DNA of 64,000 nucleotides, from the IMG/VR virus record IMGVR_UViG_3300020457_000007, positions 23,786 to 87,785 of that record, one strand, 5' to 3'. Made by a program: the position numbers and the translations under genes. Below, piece after piece: positions 8,801-16,846 of the stretch. The notes under the pieces are model-generated. The model saw only the letters and a list, made by a program, of their open reading frames with translations. It was not told the DNA's origin and ran no database searches. Numbering within the stretch: position 1 is the stretch's first letter; each line of letters starts with the position of its first letter. The DNA is from a virus.

Positions 8801-11263
8801 CATACCATAGGTACCTCTAGCATCTAGTAGTCTGTAAGGTGATGAACCTGTACTTGGTTTAATTCTAAATCTGTTATCATCTACTCTCTCAGCATATACT
8901 GTAGCTGGTAGAGATAGGTTTGTGATTCCATCGTTGTTGTAATAGTAACGTGGATCGTCACCAGCAGTCTTAGTAATAACGATTTGGTCGTTAGTTACTG
9001 CACCGTGGTTCTCAACGTAGAAAGTATCGTCATCATTTGAACGATCCTGTACTAACATCAAGTAAGCGTTACCATAGTAATCTTGGTTATGTCCATATAC
9101 CCAAGAACCGTGTCCACGATAGTATCCATTCCACCAGTCATATCCATAACGGAAGTGGAATCCATTACCTGAATCTAGTGAGTAGTTATAACGATATCTG
9201 TTTGAACGATAGGTGTCTCTATCGTACATAGGACCCCAGTTACCATTTGTTAGAGTAGTTGGCTCTTCTGGTAGGTAGTCATTGTAGTTCCAACCTGGGT
9301 TGTATCCCCAAACTGAGTTACCACCATTGTACCAAGGGTTGTTGAATCTTCCGTCGTAGTTAGAGTTGTTTAAGTTACCTGAACCATTGTACTGACGACG
9401 GTTCATTGTTAAGAAGAATGCTCTGTTCCACTGGGAGTTAGAGATACCTCTGTTGCTTGAAATCTGGTTAAAGTCATAGCCTGAATGTGTTGAACCGAAG
9501 TTCCAAGCAGACCATCTATATCTCCAGTACCAGTCCCACCAAGGTTTCTCATCAGAAACGTATCTATGTACTAGAGCAAAGTTGTGCTTACCATAGTTGT
9601 AAGTAGCTGCATTACCCTGAAGTGAACTACTATCGTTCGCAAGGTTGATGATACCATTGGAACCTGGGTTACCACCAGAAGAAGCAGAGAAATATGCATT
9701 AGAAAGTTTAACTACAGCTGTACCACCATCAGCAGATGATGTGGATTCTACACGAGTGTTGTAGATACCGTGACGTTGTAAGTTTTCAATACAATAGTCA
9801 CCTGGGTTTGGATAGTAAAGTAAGCAATACCTAGAACGCATATAGTTAGCGTTAGTACCCTTCAAGGTAACTGTATGGTTAGTATAGTCTACATCACCAT
9901 CATTAACTGTCCAAAGAGCAGTTGGTTTATGGTCATATGGTTGGAACTGTGACATATCAGGTGTGATAGTCGCAGTGATTGTATCTTCATAGTCAACTAC
10001 AGGTCTAGAGTCAGCAGCAGTTGCTGTTGTGTTAGCTACCTGTAGGATCTTAGGAGAAATGGTGTTAACGAAGTACAATGCAGTACCGTTAGCAAAACCA
10101 TTCTCGAATGAAGTTGAAAGAACAACTTTAGAAGTTGTTGCAGGTGTGAAGGACATTTCAAATCCAACACCTGTGTTACCAGCCTGTGCATCATATGCAT
10201 ACAGAGTGGCAGGAGTATTATCTGTTACGTATATACGAACATAGGCACCAGTAGTACCTTCTGTTCCATTTGTGTAAACACCATCAGTATATGCAACACC
10301 ACCACCGTGGATACCATCAGCAGTAGTAGATACTCTGAATGGGTGTCCAATGTTGGAAGCATCGTGTACATTGAAGATGTACATACCGTTCTTATTAACG
10401 GTAAAGACTGACGTACCAACAACAACGTCATCAAGAGCAAAGTAGTTCTGTCCACCAACAGCTATGACAGTAACATCATATTCAAATGTGTCGGAAAGAA
10501 TACCCTTATCTGTTTGAAGACTAATGGCAGAACCTTCGTAGAACAGACCTGGAATAATACTTGTATATGAACCTGCAATGTCAGCACTAATTGCCTGAGT
10601 AGCACGTGCCTTATATGTAAAGGTAGTTGCACTAGGTACAGACTGAATTAGGTATGAACCTTCAGCAGTTGTAGATGCAAGACCAGATACAACAATAGGA
10701 ACACCAGATGTAAGACTGTGCTCATATAGAGTAGTAACAGTTACAACGTCAGAGTTAGCTGTAACTTCTACAGTCTGAATATAAGGTATTGTTGTGTCAG
10801 ATGTAGCAGAGTAAGTAGAAGGAATGTTGTTAACCAACTGTAGAGTTTCCCACTTAGTTGCCTGTGGCCCGTACTCAAAGTCGGTGTCAATCATCGTTTC
10901 TGGGTTTGAAACTCTCATTTTTGACACAGGGTCAATTAGAGTTTCAGACGGTTCAAACGCCATATAGTCTGATTCTACAAAGATCTGTAGCTTATCAGTT
11001 CCTGACATTGTACTGGTATCTGCAGCCAGTGTAATAACAGTTTCTTCAAAGTCCTCATTGTAATCACAACCTGTCTGGTTAGCAGCAGTTTGGAATCCTT
11101 TTGTAGGATCTGAGAAGTTGTATAAAATCTCGTTGTCGGTAACATTAGTAATCAGAAGGATTCTTTCTCCTGATATGTTATCCTTAATTGAAACAGTACC
11201 ACCCGTTAACGTAACGTTATCATACGGTACGAAGGTATAGTCACTGATTAGTTTCTTTGCCAT
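5885..11263 (-). CDS. Large tail fibre / adhesin with aromatic-rich central region
   Basis: 1,792 aa. It starts MAKKLISDYTFVPYDNVTLT, a form I associate with virion proteins of marine T4-like phages. Many beta-rich segments follow, with repeated 'NGERVFYTTAGT...LTPNQTYYI'-style modules (hinge or fibre domains). Residues about 555-745 are extremely rich in Tyr, Trp, Asn, Gly and Arg (for example WWDWYWRYRWSAWNFG and GYDWWNGYYRGHGSW), unlike any other stretch in the window. The C-terminal 500 residues look like a soluble beta domain (possibly lectin-like). It is preceded by an SD (AAGGGA) and followed by a terminator. It is probably host-contacting; the fold is not known to me. Confidence 0.8.
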   Translation of the reverse strand: MAKKLISDYTFVPYDNVTLTGGTVSIKDNISGERILLITNVTDNEILYNFSDPTKGFQTAANQTGCDYNEDFEETVITLAADTSTMSGTDKLQIFVESDYMAFEPSETLIDPVSKMRVSNPETMIDTDFEYGPQATKWETLQLVNNIPSTYSATSDTTIPYIQTVEVTANSDVVTVTTLYEHSLTSGVPIVVSGLASTTAEGSYLIQSVPSATTFTYKARATQAISADIAGSYTSIIPGLFYEGSAISLQTDKGILSDTFEYDVTVIAVGGQNYFALDDVVVGTSVFTVNKNGMYIFNVHDASNIGHPFRVSTTADGIHGGGVAYTDGVYTNGTEGTTGAYVRIYVTDNTPATLYAYDAQAGNTGVGFEMSFTPATTSKVVLSTSFENGFANGTALYFVNTISPKILQVANTTATAADSRPVVDYEDTITATITPDMSQFQPYDHKPTALWTVNDGDVDYTNHTVTLKGTNANYMRSRYCLLYYPNPGDYCIENLQRHGIYNTRVESTSSADGGTAVVKLSNAYFSASSGGNPGSNGIINLANDSSSLQGNAATYNYGKHNFALVHRYVSDEKPWWDWYWRYRWSAWNFGSTHSGYDFNQISSNRGISNSQWNRAFFLTMNRRQYNGSGNLNNSNYDGRFNNPWYNGGNSVWGYNPGWNYNDYLPEEPTTLTNGNWGPMYDRDTYRSNRYRYNYSLDSGNGFHFRYGYDWWNGYYRGHGSWVYGHNQDYYGNAYLMLVQDRSNDDDTFYVENHGAVTNDQIVITKTAGDDPRYYYNNDGITNLSLPATVYAERVDDNRFRIKPSTGSSPYRLLDARGTYGMTGLFVNPTKNTIYYQNHNLSNGERVFYTTAGTSIGNLTPNQTYYIRVASNDRFVLGNSVSFSYPGSEQDLTSAGSGTQVFENQTAAFGATDGAYNVSLVKSETQLVVDVPFQIVPTTKTFDAREIASGGIVDTTNMTLQIQDHFMRTGQRVIYQDAGGTTIGGLTDNRDYFVIVVDQDHIKLAESAALAVAGTNVTLTTGGSQTPAQKLIHTNMDGQVIGNGTIALNTGSRIAIGTDTTFTRYFKVGDVFRYVNNNSPGTFTIVSTTISAIKDDTELLMADAAAFTTGAVNSAGDTEYFIDTSIYVRPDGYFLHRPFDGGMDIGTSKSPDGQIVRQTRRYFRYQSGKGIQVSLAINFAPKNPSIRAWYVPYVDGTVVHRVAVQTKLPHNLEVGTNCEFVDATDNSYNGSYPIAYIYDAFTFSYNLDQAPTSSAAGGFTGYHVINWTNSNVRCGMFDFQNGMFFEYNGAVLSAVRRSSTTQLTGRVSVSKGSNVVTGSDTSFLSQIVAGEYIVIRGQSHKVIRVVNNDSLIIQPQYKGITAANIILTKTIDTKIPQGEWNVDKCDGSGKSGFILDITKIQMAYMDYSWYGAGKIRFGFKDQNGHVKYVHEFKHNNRLTEAYFRSGNLPARYEIHNTGIPSYIPSLFHWGTSIITDGRFDSDKAYLFTASGNLLKFTNEVSQNATTQSQSIVRSQWQIGEGWSRNMRFYLRTYFPTGESSKLTQGTTVYQASTANGWFVDGRAIYRSRISGGNLEVDFQYIDTNGNTTFQYNQGVSIINNALGNPAVPNGTQFAVGAPAGTDNTVPSQIPLVSIRLSPSVDSSLSGNLGEREIINRMQLQLNSLDVVNTHECEVKLILNPSLSTDSYLDVAPPSLSQLIKHTNDDTYAGGLEIFSFRAAGGQIDNTGKRGTGATSYDISSIIEMGNSILGGDGIFPNGPDLLTVTAEPVDLTGVDNSNPFTVTGRISWSESQA

Positions 11264-11298
11264 TGGTAGTCCCTTGTTTTATCTTGTGACAATTAAAT

Positions 11299-11335
11299 AA
11301 TAAAAATCCCTCAACCGCCTAGGGCAATTGAGAGT
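11299..11335 (-). terminator. Possible terminator overlapping the end of the 75-aa gene
   Basis: Minus strand: CTCTCAATTGCC paired imperfectly with GGCGGTTGAGGG, then ATTTTTATT. The hairpin includes the stop of the 75-aa gene. The stem is imperfect, so read-through into the fibre gene is likely. Confidence 0.4.
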
Positions 11336-11538
11336 GCAGCAATACTAGATGTGATGCCCACACCACCGATCTTTAGGGTCTTAGCAGTACCTGTCAAATT
11401 GACATCTCCACCGATGTCTAAGTCGCCAACTACGTTTCCTGTAGCGACATTTCTTAAGTTTCTTGATCCATCAAGAACTTCTGTGCCAGCAACGGACAAT
11501 CCGTTCTTAGCATTAAAATTTACGTTTGACGTTGCCAT
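11311..11538 (-). CDS. Short fibre-like beta protein
   Basis: 75 aa. The sequence (AGTEVLDGSRNLRNVATGNV, VGDLDIGGDVNLTG) resembles the repeat style of trimeric phage fibre shafts. It ends in LSIALGG, like the IALG end of the 217-aa fibre protein. This suggests a mini-fibre or a detached fibre tip. SD-like GGGA lies upstream and a perfect late promoter is 49 bp upstream. Confidence 0.7.
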   Translation of the reverse strand: MATSNVNFNAKNGLSVAGTEVLDGSRNLRNVATGNVVGDLDIGGDVNLTGTAKTLKIGGVGITSSIAALSIALGG

Positions 11539-11586
11539 CGTGGTTCCCTGTCCCCCCGATTGATCGGAATATAGGTTTTCTTCAGT

Positions 11587-11594
11587 TATTTATA
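11587..11594 (-). promoter_or_regulatory. Late promoter TATAAATA
   Basis: Perfect T4-type late box on the minus strand, 49 bp upstream of the 75-aa fibre-like gene and close to the stop of the 388-aa gene. The leader contains a small inverted repeat (CCGATCAATCGG) followed by an SD-like GGGA. Confidence 0.75.
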
Positions 11595-11597
11595 CAA

Positions 11598-12764
11598 TTA
11601 CACATTCATTGTGATTCTTGTGAACTGAATAAAGGTTCCTATTGTGGCAGTTGCAGAGAGTTCTAGATTAGCACCATTCATTGCAGCAGTAAATGTAGCT
11701 ACTGCATTTCCTGGATTTGAATGTACATCACCGTACATTGTGACGAATGCATCGGTTCCGTCGTGAGTAAGAATTACTTCACTGGTTGAGACGTGTCCAC
11801 CGTGTGAAGCATATACTGTATATTTTGCACCACGTACATTTGCAGCAACTAAAGTATCAAATGCTTCGGTTGCAGATGTTGTAGTTAATGTACCAGCACT
11901 AATACCTGTCTTATCTGTAATATTAATGTGGTCTGAATTATTTGTAGTACCAATCTTAACCACTGAAGAACAGGATATATCTCCTGTGACAGTAAGAGTT
12001 AGAGGAATATGAGTATCGTAATTATTGTATATTGAAGATCCTCTTATTTCTAATGCTGGACTTGCTTGGTTACTAATATGGAAACTAATATTTTGATTAG
12101 TTGTACTGATCTCACTAAAGTTACCATTCTCTTTTAAAGAAATAGTATTATTGAATAGTGGATGTGTATTGTTTAACTGTATAGATCCCAGAAGAGTTGT
12201 GTCATCTGGTTTTAGTAGCAATGATCCATCACCACCAACTAACCTAGCTTGATTAGCAGTAGTACCAAATTTAAGTTCTTTGTTATTGTCTAACTGTATA
12301 TCACCAGCAGACAAGTGTAGACGTGCAGTCGGGTTTGCAGTTCCGATACCTACACGGTGATTGATATGATCAATTACAAGTGTTGTACTATCTAAGTTAG
12401 TAGCACCAGTAACATCCAGTCCACCCATAGTAAAGGTAGCACCTTGGTTTAATTTGATAGCACTAATAGTACCATCAGAAGGTTCACCAACATCTATAGT
12501 ATCTCCAATAACCAATCCAAAGAAATCAATACCTGGATTAGGAGGATCGGAAAATGTTAATTGATCGTTATTAATCTGGAAAGCAACGTTTGCTTCTTGC
12601 ATTACACCACCAAGTGATATAAGCAACTGTAAAGGAGAGCCAGGATATATTACTTGTCCACCAACACGCAAATTGAAAGTAGTCAACACACCATTAAACT
12701 GTGAAGCTACGTCATCCAATTTACGGATGTTACCTATCTTTGGTGTTATGCCTAAGTATGCCAT
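11598..12764 (-). CDS. Tail fibre protein, paralogue pair member A
   Basis: 388 aa. The N-terminal 100 residues (ASQFNGVLTTFNLRVGG, LLISLGGVMQEANVAFQI) share a module with the 455-aa fibre and with three places in the giant protein. This is likely the virion-attachment domain. The middle contains fibre-shaft sequence (IDHINHRVGIGTANPTARLH). The C-terminal 120 residues (GAKYTVYASHGG, EVILTHDGTDAFVTMYGDV, NGANLEL) match the C-terminus of the 514-aa fibre, so both probably carry the same knob or receptor-binding domain. Confidence 0.82.
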   Translation of the reverse strand: MAYLGITPKIGNIRKLDDVASQFNGVLTTFNLRVGGQVIYPGSPLQLLISLGGVMQEANVAFQINNDQLTFSDPPNPGIDFFGLVIGDTIDVGEPSDGTISAIKLNQGATFTMGGLDVTGATNLDSTTLVIDHINHRVGIGTANPTARLHLSAGDIQLDNNKELKFGTTANQARLVGGDGSLLLKPDDTTLLGSIQLNNTHPLFNNTISLKENGNFSEISTTNQNISFHISNQASPALEIRGSSIYNNYDTHIPLTLTVTGDISCSSVVKIGTTNNSDHINITDKTGISAGTLTTTSATEAFDTLVAANVRGAKYTVYASHGGHVSTSEVILTHDGTDAFVTMYGDVHSNPGNAVATFTAAMNGANLELSATATIGTFIQFTRITMNV

Positions 12765-12767
12765 TTC

Positions 12768-13745
12768 TTAAATGATAAGTAATTTGCCGTTTGTTCCAGA
12801 TGTACCTTGAGCACCACCTTGTCCTGCGGTACCTCTATCTGGATCAGCATTATTGCCAGGAGTTTCGTTTGTCCCTCCTAAAGTCGAACCAGCTTGTATT
12901 CTAGTCTGATCTATATATGAAGATCCTCCACCACCCCCGTGGCCATTGGTATCTCCTGAACCGCCACCACCACCTCCGTAGTAGCCAGCACCGCCCCCAC
13001 CACCAGGATAGATGAGCAACATACCTGCTCTACCACCAATGAGAGAACCACCATCTAAGGAATCTGTGAAACCAGCAAATCCACCTTCGGATTGACTACC
13101 TCCACCTCCTCCTCTTTGATCGAATAGTTGACCTATTTGACCATTAAGAGCACCACCAGCACCGCCTCTCTGATCAGCACCAGCACCACCGCCTCCAGCA
13201 GCAATCAATAATGCATTAGATTGAACAGCAGAATTACGGAAGACTCCTGAGAATCCACCACCACTTCCACCATATCTTGCACCATAGATACCACCGAGAC
13301 CACCACCACATTCTCCAGCAGTAGCAGCATTTGAGGAACGTGGATCACCTGCTCCACCAACACAGATATGATATGTTTCGCCAGGTTCTAATTCCAAACC
13401 ACCAGCTACATATCCACCTGCACCACCAATACTTCCACTGTCAACACCACCACCTCCACCAGCACCCCAAGCAGTAAACTGCACAGTAATGATAGCGTCA
13501 CCAGTGACATTAGATTGCAATGTATACTCACCCAAGTTTAAGGTTAGTTTTCCTTGAGTGTCTAAATCGTGATTAATTACAGGATCACCGTTCTGAGGAG
13601 TAATAATGATATTACGTACTGGCTCGTACTGAGATTTCCTAATTCTTGAAGTATCATAAAAAGGACGCAAATGTCCCTCATCGGTCATATTGTCCAACCG
13701 ACTCTCGTAATTTAAGGTCTTTAGATTACCGATACGAAAAGACAT
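12768..13745 (-). CDS. Glycine-rich adhesin with ALK/LTK-like Gly-rich domain
   Basis: 325 aa. Residues 1-75 are an ordinary N-terminal domain. From about 95 to the end Gly reaches very high density, with GGGGGAGYYGGGGGGSG and HGGGGGSSYID. These are typical of the Gly-rich ALK/LTK-like domain (Pfam Gly_rich) found in phage adhesins and animal receptors. The pattern also fits polyglycine-II sandwiches, as in T-even gp38 tip adhesins. It is probably a receptor-binding tip for the neighbouring fibres. TAATG overlap with the 124-aa gene. Confidence 0.8.
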   Translation of the reverse strand: MSFRIGNLKTLNYESRLDNMTDEGHLRPFYDTSRIRKSQYEPVRNIIITPQNGDPVINHDLDTQGKLTLNLGEYTLQSNVTGDAIITVQFTAWGAGGGGGVDSGSIGGAGGYVAGGLELEPGETYHICVGGAGDPRSSNAATAGECGGGLGGIYGARYGGSGGGFSGVFRNSAVQSNALLIAAGGGGAGADQRGGAGGALNGQIGQLFDQRGGGGGSQSEGGFAGFTDSLDGGSLIGGRAGMLLIYPGGGGGAGYYGGGGGGSGDTNGHGGGGGSSYIDQTRIQAGSTLGGTNETPGNNADPDRGTAGQGGAQGTSGTNGKLLII

Positions 13746-14119
13746 TATGATTCCTTATCACCGATTAAAATAACGGTTACTTTGTTTGACGAATCTGTCA
13801 AACCAAATACAGCATCGTTCTCATCTGTTAGGACAATAGGATAATTTAGTTCAACATAAAATGTTTCACCAGATGCTAGCTCCTGTCTAAGAAACTGTTG
13901 TGGTTTAGATGCTACGTCTAGAGTGTCTAGTGCACCTACATTATCCTCAAGATAATACAAGTTGACAGTTTCAGTTGTGGTTGCACCATTAAAAATGACG
14001 AAACCTTTTAGATATGTTTTTGTAGTAGCTGGATTAACGTAAATAGGAGCCGCAGTTGTATTGGGTACAAACTGTATATTCTTGTTGTTGTACGTTAAAT
14101 TTCCCCTTGAAAGTGCCAT
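13745..14119 (-). CDS. Fibre-region accessory protein
   Basis: 124 aa. Beta-rich sequence (KGFVIFNGATTTETVNLYYL, FYVELNYPIVLTDENDAVFG) resembling small virion proteins between fibre genes in marine T4-like phages. It shares a general pattern with the C-terminal half of the 214-aa protein (adaptor-like beta-sandwich). SD GGAGG and GCTAAATA lie upstream. Function unknown; a fibre connector or decoration protein is plausible. Confidence 0.72.
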   Translation of the reverse strand: MALSRGNLTYNNKNIQFVPNTTAAPIYVNPATTKTYLKGFVIFNGATTTETVNLYYLEDNVGALDTLDVASKPQQFLRQELASGETFYVELNYPIVLTDENDAVFGLTDSSNKVTVILIGDKES

Positions 14120-14141
14120 TGTATACTAGTAGCCTCCGTAG

Positions 14142-14149
14142 TATTTAGC
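14142..14149 (-). promoter_or_regulatory. Late-promoter-like motif GCTAAATA
   Basis: Minus-strand GCTAAATA 23-30 bp upstream of the 124-aa gene, followed by ACTACGGAGG (SD). Same CTAAATA variant as at 1233, 5170 and 46871. Confidence 0.42.
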
Positions 14150-15512
14150 TGAACAGCCAGATGTCTCGCATTTCATTGCGATCGCTGAAATCCATATTGA
14201 CAGTGCCGTCCCCATTACTACTAGTTACAACTAAGTTGTATCCAATTTCAGCAGTGGATGAAGCAGGGAATATAACGTTCCCCAAACGAATTCTGTTAGG
14301 TGTCGGACCACCAGGATCTGCCTGAATGGTTACACCTTGTATGGTAGCATTATTAAGTGTTGCTGTATTAATAATACCACCAGTAGCATCGGCTTTTAAA
14401 GCAATCGCATTGTTAATGGTGGTACTAAAGTTAGCATCATCTCCTAAAGCAGTACTTAATTCATTCAATGTATTAAGTGCACCAGGAGCAGCACCAATCA
14501 AGTCATTAAGTTCTTGACGAACAAAACTTGTGGTAGCTAATTTTGTAGAGTTGTCATTAAGAGTTTGGAGTACAGCAGTTGAGTCGGCAGCGACGTTAAC
14601 TGTAGTCCTGTCTGCTAATGAACCTAAAGAGTTCTCGGTGGTAATGTAAGTCCCGTCAGAGACTAAAATATCGGTGGCGACACCGCTTACTACTGCAAAT
14701 AAATGGAAGTTATCACCATTTTGAACTAATTCTGTTCTGCCACCTGTGTCATCAGACTCAAGGACAATTTTTGGTAGGGTAGTTGCTTTGACTCGTAGTG
14801 CATTAGAACTTCCAGCACTATCAATATCAACTTTAAATGATGGACTATAGTTTCCTACACCTATAGATCCATAACAATCTACATTCCTGACATTAATATC
14901 ATCAGTTGTTAGTAGTTCAGTAGCACCAGATCTTCCATAGAAAGAAGATACCGCACTGGTAGGTCCAACAAGTGAGGATGAGAAACCAATATGGTTGACT
15001 TCAATTTCACTGTTGATATCTGGAGCATTGTCAAAACGTAGAGTTAAATTTTGTCCAACCAAGGTATAAGCATTCTTATGCTGTACCAAACCATCTATGG
15101 TAACTAGAATGGCATTAAGGTTAGGAGCTGCCTTTGACATTACGTAATCAACGTCAACACCATTAGCAGTAAACGTTTCAGAGAAGATCTCTGAACGATC
15201 CATATTATTAACTACAGAACTTTGAACCTGTCCAAAGAAAGTATCACCTACTGAAGGTGCTTCGGAGAAATAGATTCTCTCTCCTTGTACCCAGAATGAA
15301 CCTGGAGCACTAGAAGAACTACCTGTATTAGGTTGTTGATGTACCCCGTTCAAGGATACTGTCAATTGCATTGTCTGACCAACTGTTACAGGGTCATTGT
15401 TTGTCGTACGTAAAAGAAAGTTATCTGTAGTACCGTCAAATTGAGAGGAAATATTTTGGATCTCCTTGATCTTTGAGACGTACGCTTCTGGATTAAGACC
15501 AAGATATGCCAT
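14145..15512 (-). CDS. Tail fibre protein with shared N-terminal attachment module
   Basis: 455 aa. Starts MAYLGLNPEAYVSKIKEI. Residues about 20-100 (SSQFDGTTDNFLLRT, LTVSLNGVHQQPN, YFSEAPSVGDTFFG) are the same module as in the 388-aa fibre. A second module copy (SETFTANGVDVDYVMSKAAP, VTIDGLVQHKNAYTL) follows. The centre has the SSFYGRSGATEL and VNVAADSTAVLQTLND elements of phage fibres, and residues near 335-380 contain a GALNTLNELSTALGDDANF element common in many phage tail fibres. It is coupled to the 214-aa gene by TAATG. Confidence 0.83.
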   Translation of the reverse strand: MAYLGLNPEAYVSKIKEIQNISSQFDGTTDNFLLRTTNNDPVTVGQTMQLTVSLNGVHQQPNTGSSSSAPGSFWVQGERIYFSEAPSVGDTFFGQVQSSVVNNMDRSEIFSETFTANGVDVDYVMSKAAPNLNAILVTIDGLVQHKNAYTLVGQNLTLRFDNAPDINSEIEVNHIGFSSSLVGPTSAVSSFYGRSGATELLTTDDINVRNVDCYGSIGVGNYSPSFKVDIDSAGSSNALRVKATTLPKIVLESDDTGGRTELVQNGDNFHLFAVVSGVATDILVSDGTYITTENSLGSLADRTTVNVAADSTAVLQTLNDNSTKLATTSFVRQELNDLIGAAPGALNTLNELSTALGDDANFSTTINNAIALKADATGGIINTATLNNATIQGVTIQADPGGPTPNRIRLGNVIFPASSTAEIGYNLVVTSSNGDGTVNMDFSDRNEMRDIWLFS

Positions 15513-16156
15513 TAGACTGATACCTCCATAACACTGGCAATACAGTCTAGAGAACTTACCGTGTCACATTTAACTAGAATTTCGTCACCCAGTCCTACAT
15601 CTACTTTAACTAGAGCATCACCAGATGTGTGAGTAGTAGGAGTTGAGTTTGCTTGTGCTCTATCAACGTTGAGAGTAGTATCACCAGCACCAGCTAGTGA
15701 AGTAATCTTCATAATCTCATTGTTGATTTTGATATAATCTAGAGCATTAAGTTTTGGACCTGTGTTGTCACTGATAGTAATCGATACAATACTAGCAGAT
15801 GTTATGTTAGCAGCAAGAGTATCACTAACTGCTGGAGTTGAATCTCTATAACCGTCAGGGTTATATTCTAAAATAATCTTTTGTCCCTGCATAACTTCAA
15901 ACGCTGACCCAGCAGGGATGGGAACGTTCTTTACGATCATCACATCATCCTTTGGATACTGAGGATCGATACTAAATGCTGGGTATCTATTAATTGATAC
16001 TTCAGCAATCACCGCCGTTTGGGTGGTGTTTGATAGGTTACATCCAATAATAACTGTTTGCTTCTCAGTTTGTGTTCCTTGAAGTTCAACAGCATATATG
16101 GAAGTCGTAGATGTTCCTACGTTTTGTTTTGAAGTTGAGATGAATTTATTTGCCAT
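15512..16156 (-). CDS. Fibre-region virion protein
   Basis: 214 aa. N-terminus MANKFISTSKQNVGTSTTSI, followed by a beta-sandwich-like region (VIIGCNLSNTTQTAVIAEVS, VPIPAGSAFEVMQGQKIILE). A middle insert, residues about 115-185, resembles the 'INNEIMKITSL...VDRAQANSTPTTHTSGD' modules that display an amide-rich loop in phage fibres. A similar module (DQEIFLYESKT...VRGYSAKT) is in the giant protein. Function unknown; probably a structural connector. Confidence 0.75.
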   Translation of the reverse strand: MANKFISTSKQNVGTSTTSIYAVELQGTQTEKQTVIIGCNLSNTTQTAVIAEVSINRYPAFSIDPQYPKDDVMIVKNVPIPAGSAFEVMQGQKIILEYNPDGYRDSTPAVSDTLAANITSASIVSITISDNTGPKLNALDYIKINNEIMKITSLAGAGDTTLNVDRAQANSTPTTHTSGDALVKVDVGLGDEILVKCDTVSSLDCIASVMEVSV

Positions 16157-16162
16157 TGTTAA

Positions 16163-16816
16163 TTAACCGAGAGCGATAGCAAGTGCAGTAGCGTCAAGAC
16201 CCGCTTCAACAGATACACCGACCTGTGCAGCAAGGGTATTCACCTCAGCCTGCAATTCATTGATCGCATTAACGAGGTTTGCTTTGTTTTGAGTAGTTAA
16301 GTTAGTAAGATTACCGATAGTGATATCTTTAATCTCATTGATAGCAGCAACTATACTAGATTTAGATACTGTACTTAAGTTAGAAAGAACACCGATAATG
16401 ATATCCTTTGTTTCGTTAAGAGCAGCTACCAGACTGGTGTGGTCAGCAATGTTTGCTGATAAACCTGCAAGGTTACCTACATCTTGATCTAGTTCATTGA
16501 GTGCATTAACAATACTAGTTTTATCAGTAGTAGTCAGGTTAGACAAACTTTTGATAATAGTAGTAGTGATATAGTTGATCGCTTCGACAACATTGTCTTT
16601 ATCGTTAGCTGGAATTTCTCCAGTGATAGAAGCAATCGGACCTAATTCTGTGTCTAATTCAAGAAGACAATCAGTTATAGTCTGAGCAACTAAATTGTTA
16701 GCTACAGACTGGGCAATAATTTTGCCAGAAAAATCACCATTGTCAACACCGATCTCGTTGATCTCGACACGTTGTTGTTCAAAGGTAAAATTTTTGTCTA
16801 CAGTTCTTACTGGCAT
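16163..16816 (-). CDS. Trimeric coiled-coil fibre with five tandem repeats
   Basis: 217 aa. From residue about 70 there are five repeats of the form SNLTTTDKTSIVNALNEL (variants DNVVEAINYI, TSLVAALNET, SSIVAAINEI, ANLVNAINEL), typical of trimeric phage fibre stalks. The end LDATALAIALG resembles the end of the 75-aa mini-fibre. A perfect TATAAATA late box lies 23-30 bp upstream of the ATG. Probably a short fibre or whisker-like stalk. Confidence 0.8.
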   Translation of the reverse strand: MPVRTVDKNFTFEQQRVEINEIGVDNGDFSGKIIAQSVANNLVAQTITDCLLELDTELGPIASITGEIPANDKDNVVEAINYITTTIIKSLSNLTTTDKTSIVNALNELDQDVGNLAGLSANIADHTSLVAALNETKDIIIGVLSNLSTVSKSSIVAAINEIKDITIGNLTNLTTQNKANLVNAINELQAEVNTLAAQVGVSVEAGLDATALAIALG

Positions 16817-16838
16817 TAGACTTATAGGTTCTCGGTTT

Positions 16839-16846
16839 TATTTATA
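16839..16846 (-). promoter_or_regulatory. Late promoter TATAAATA
   Basis: Perfect late box on the minus strand directly upstream of the 217-aa coiled-coil fibre gene, ending next to the stop of the 514-aa fibre gene. Confidence 0.75.

Noticed and set aside
8990-9620. Diversity-generating retroelement variable region
   Set aside because: No reverse transcriptase or template repeat in the window and the region is far from the protein's C-terminus; aromatic richness alone is not evidence.
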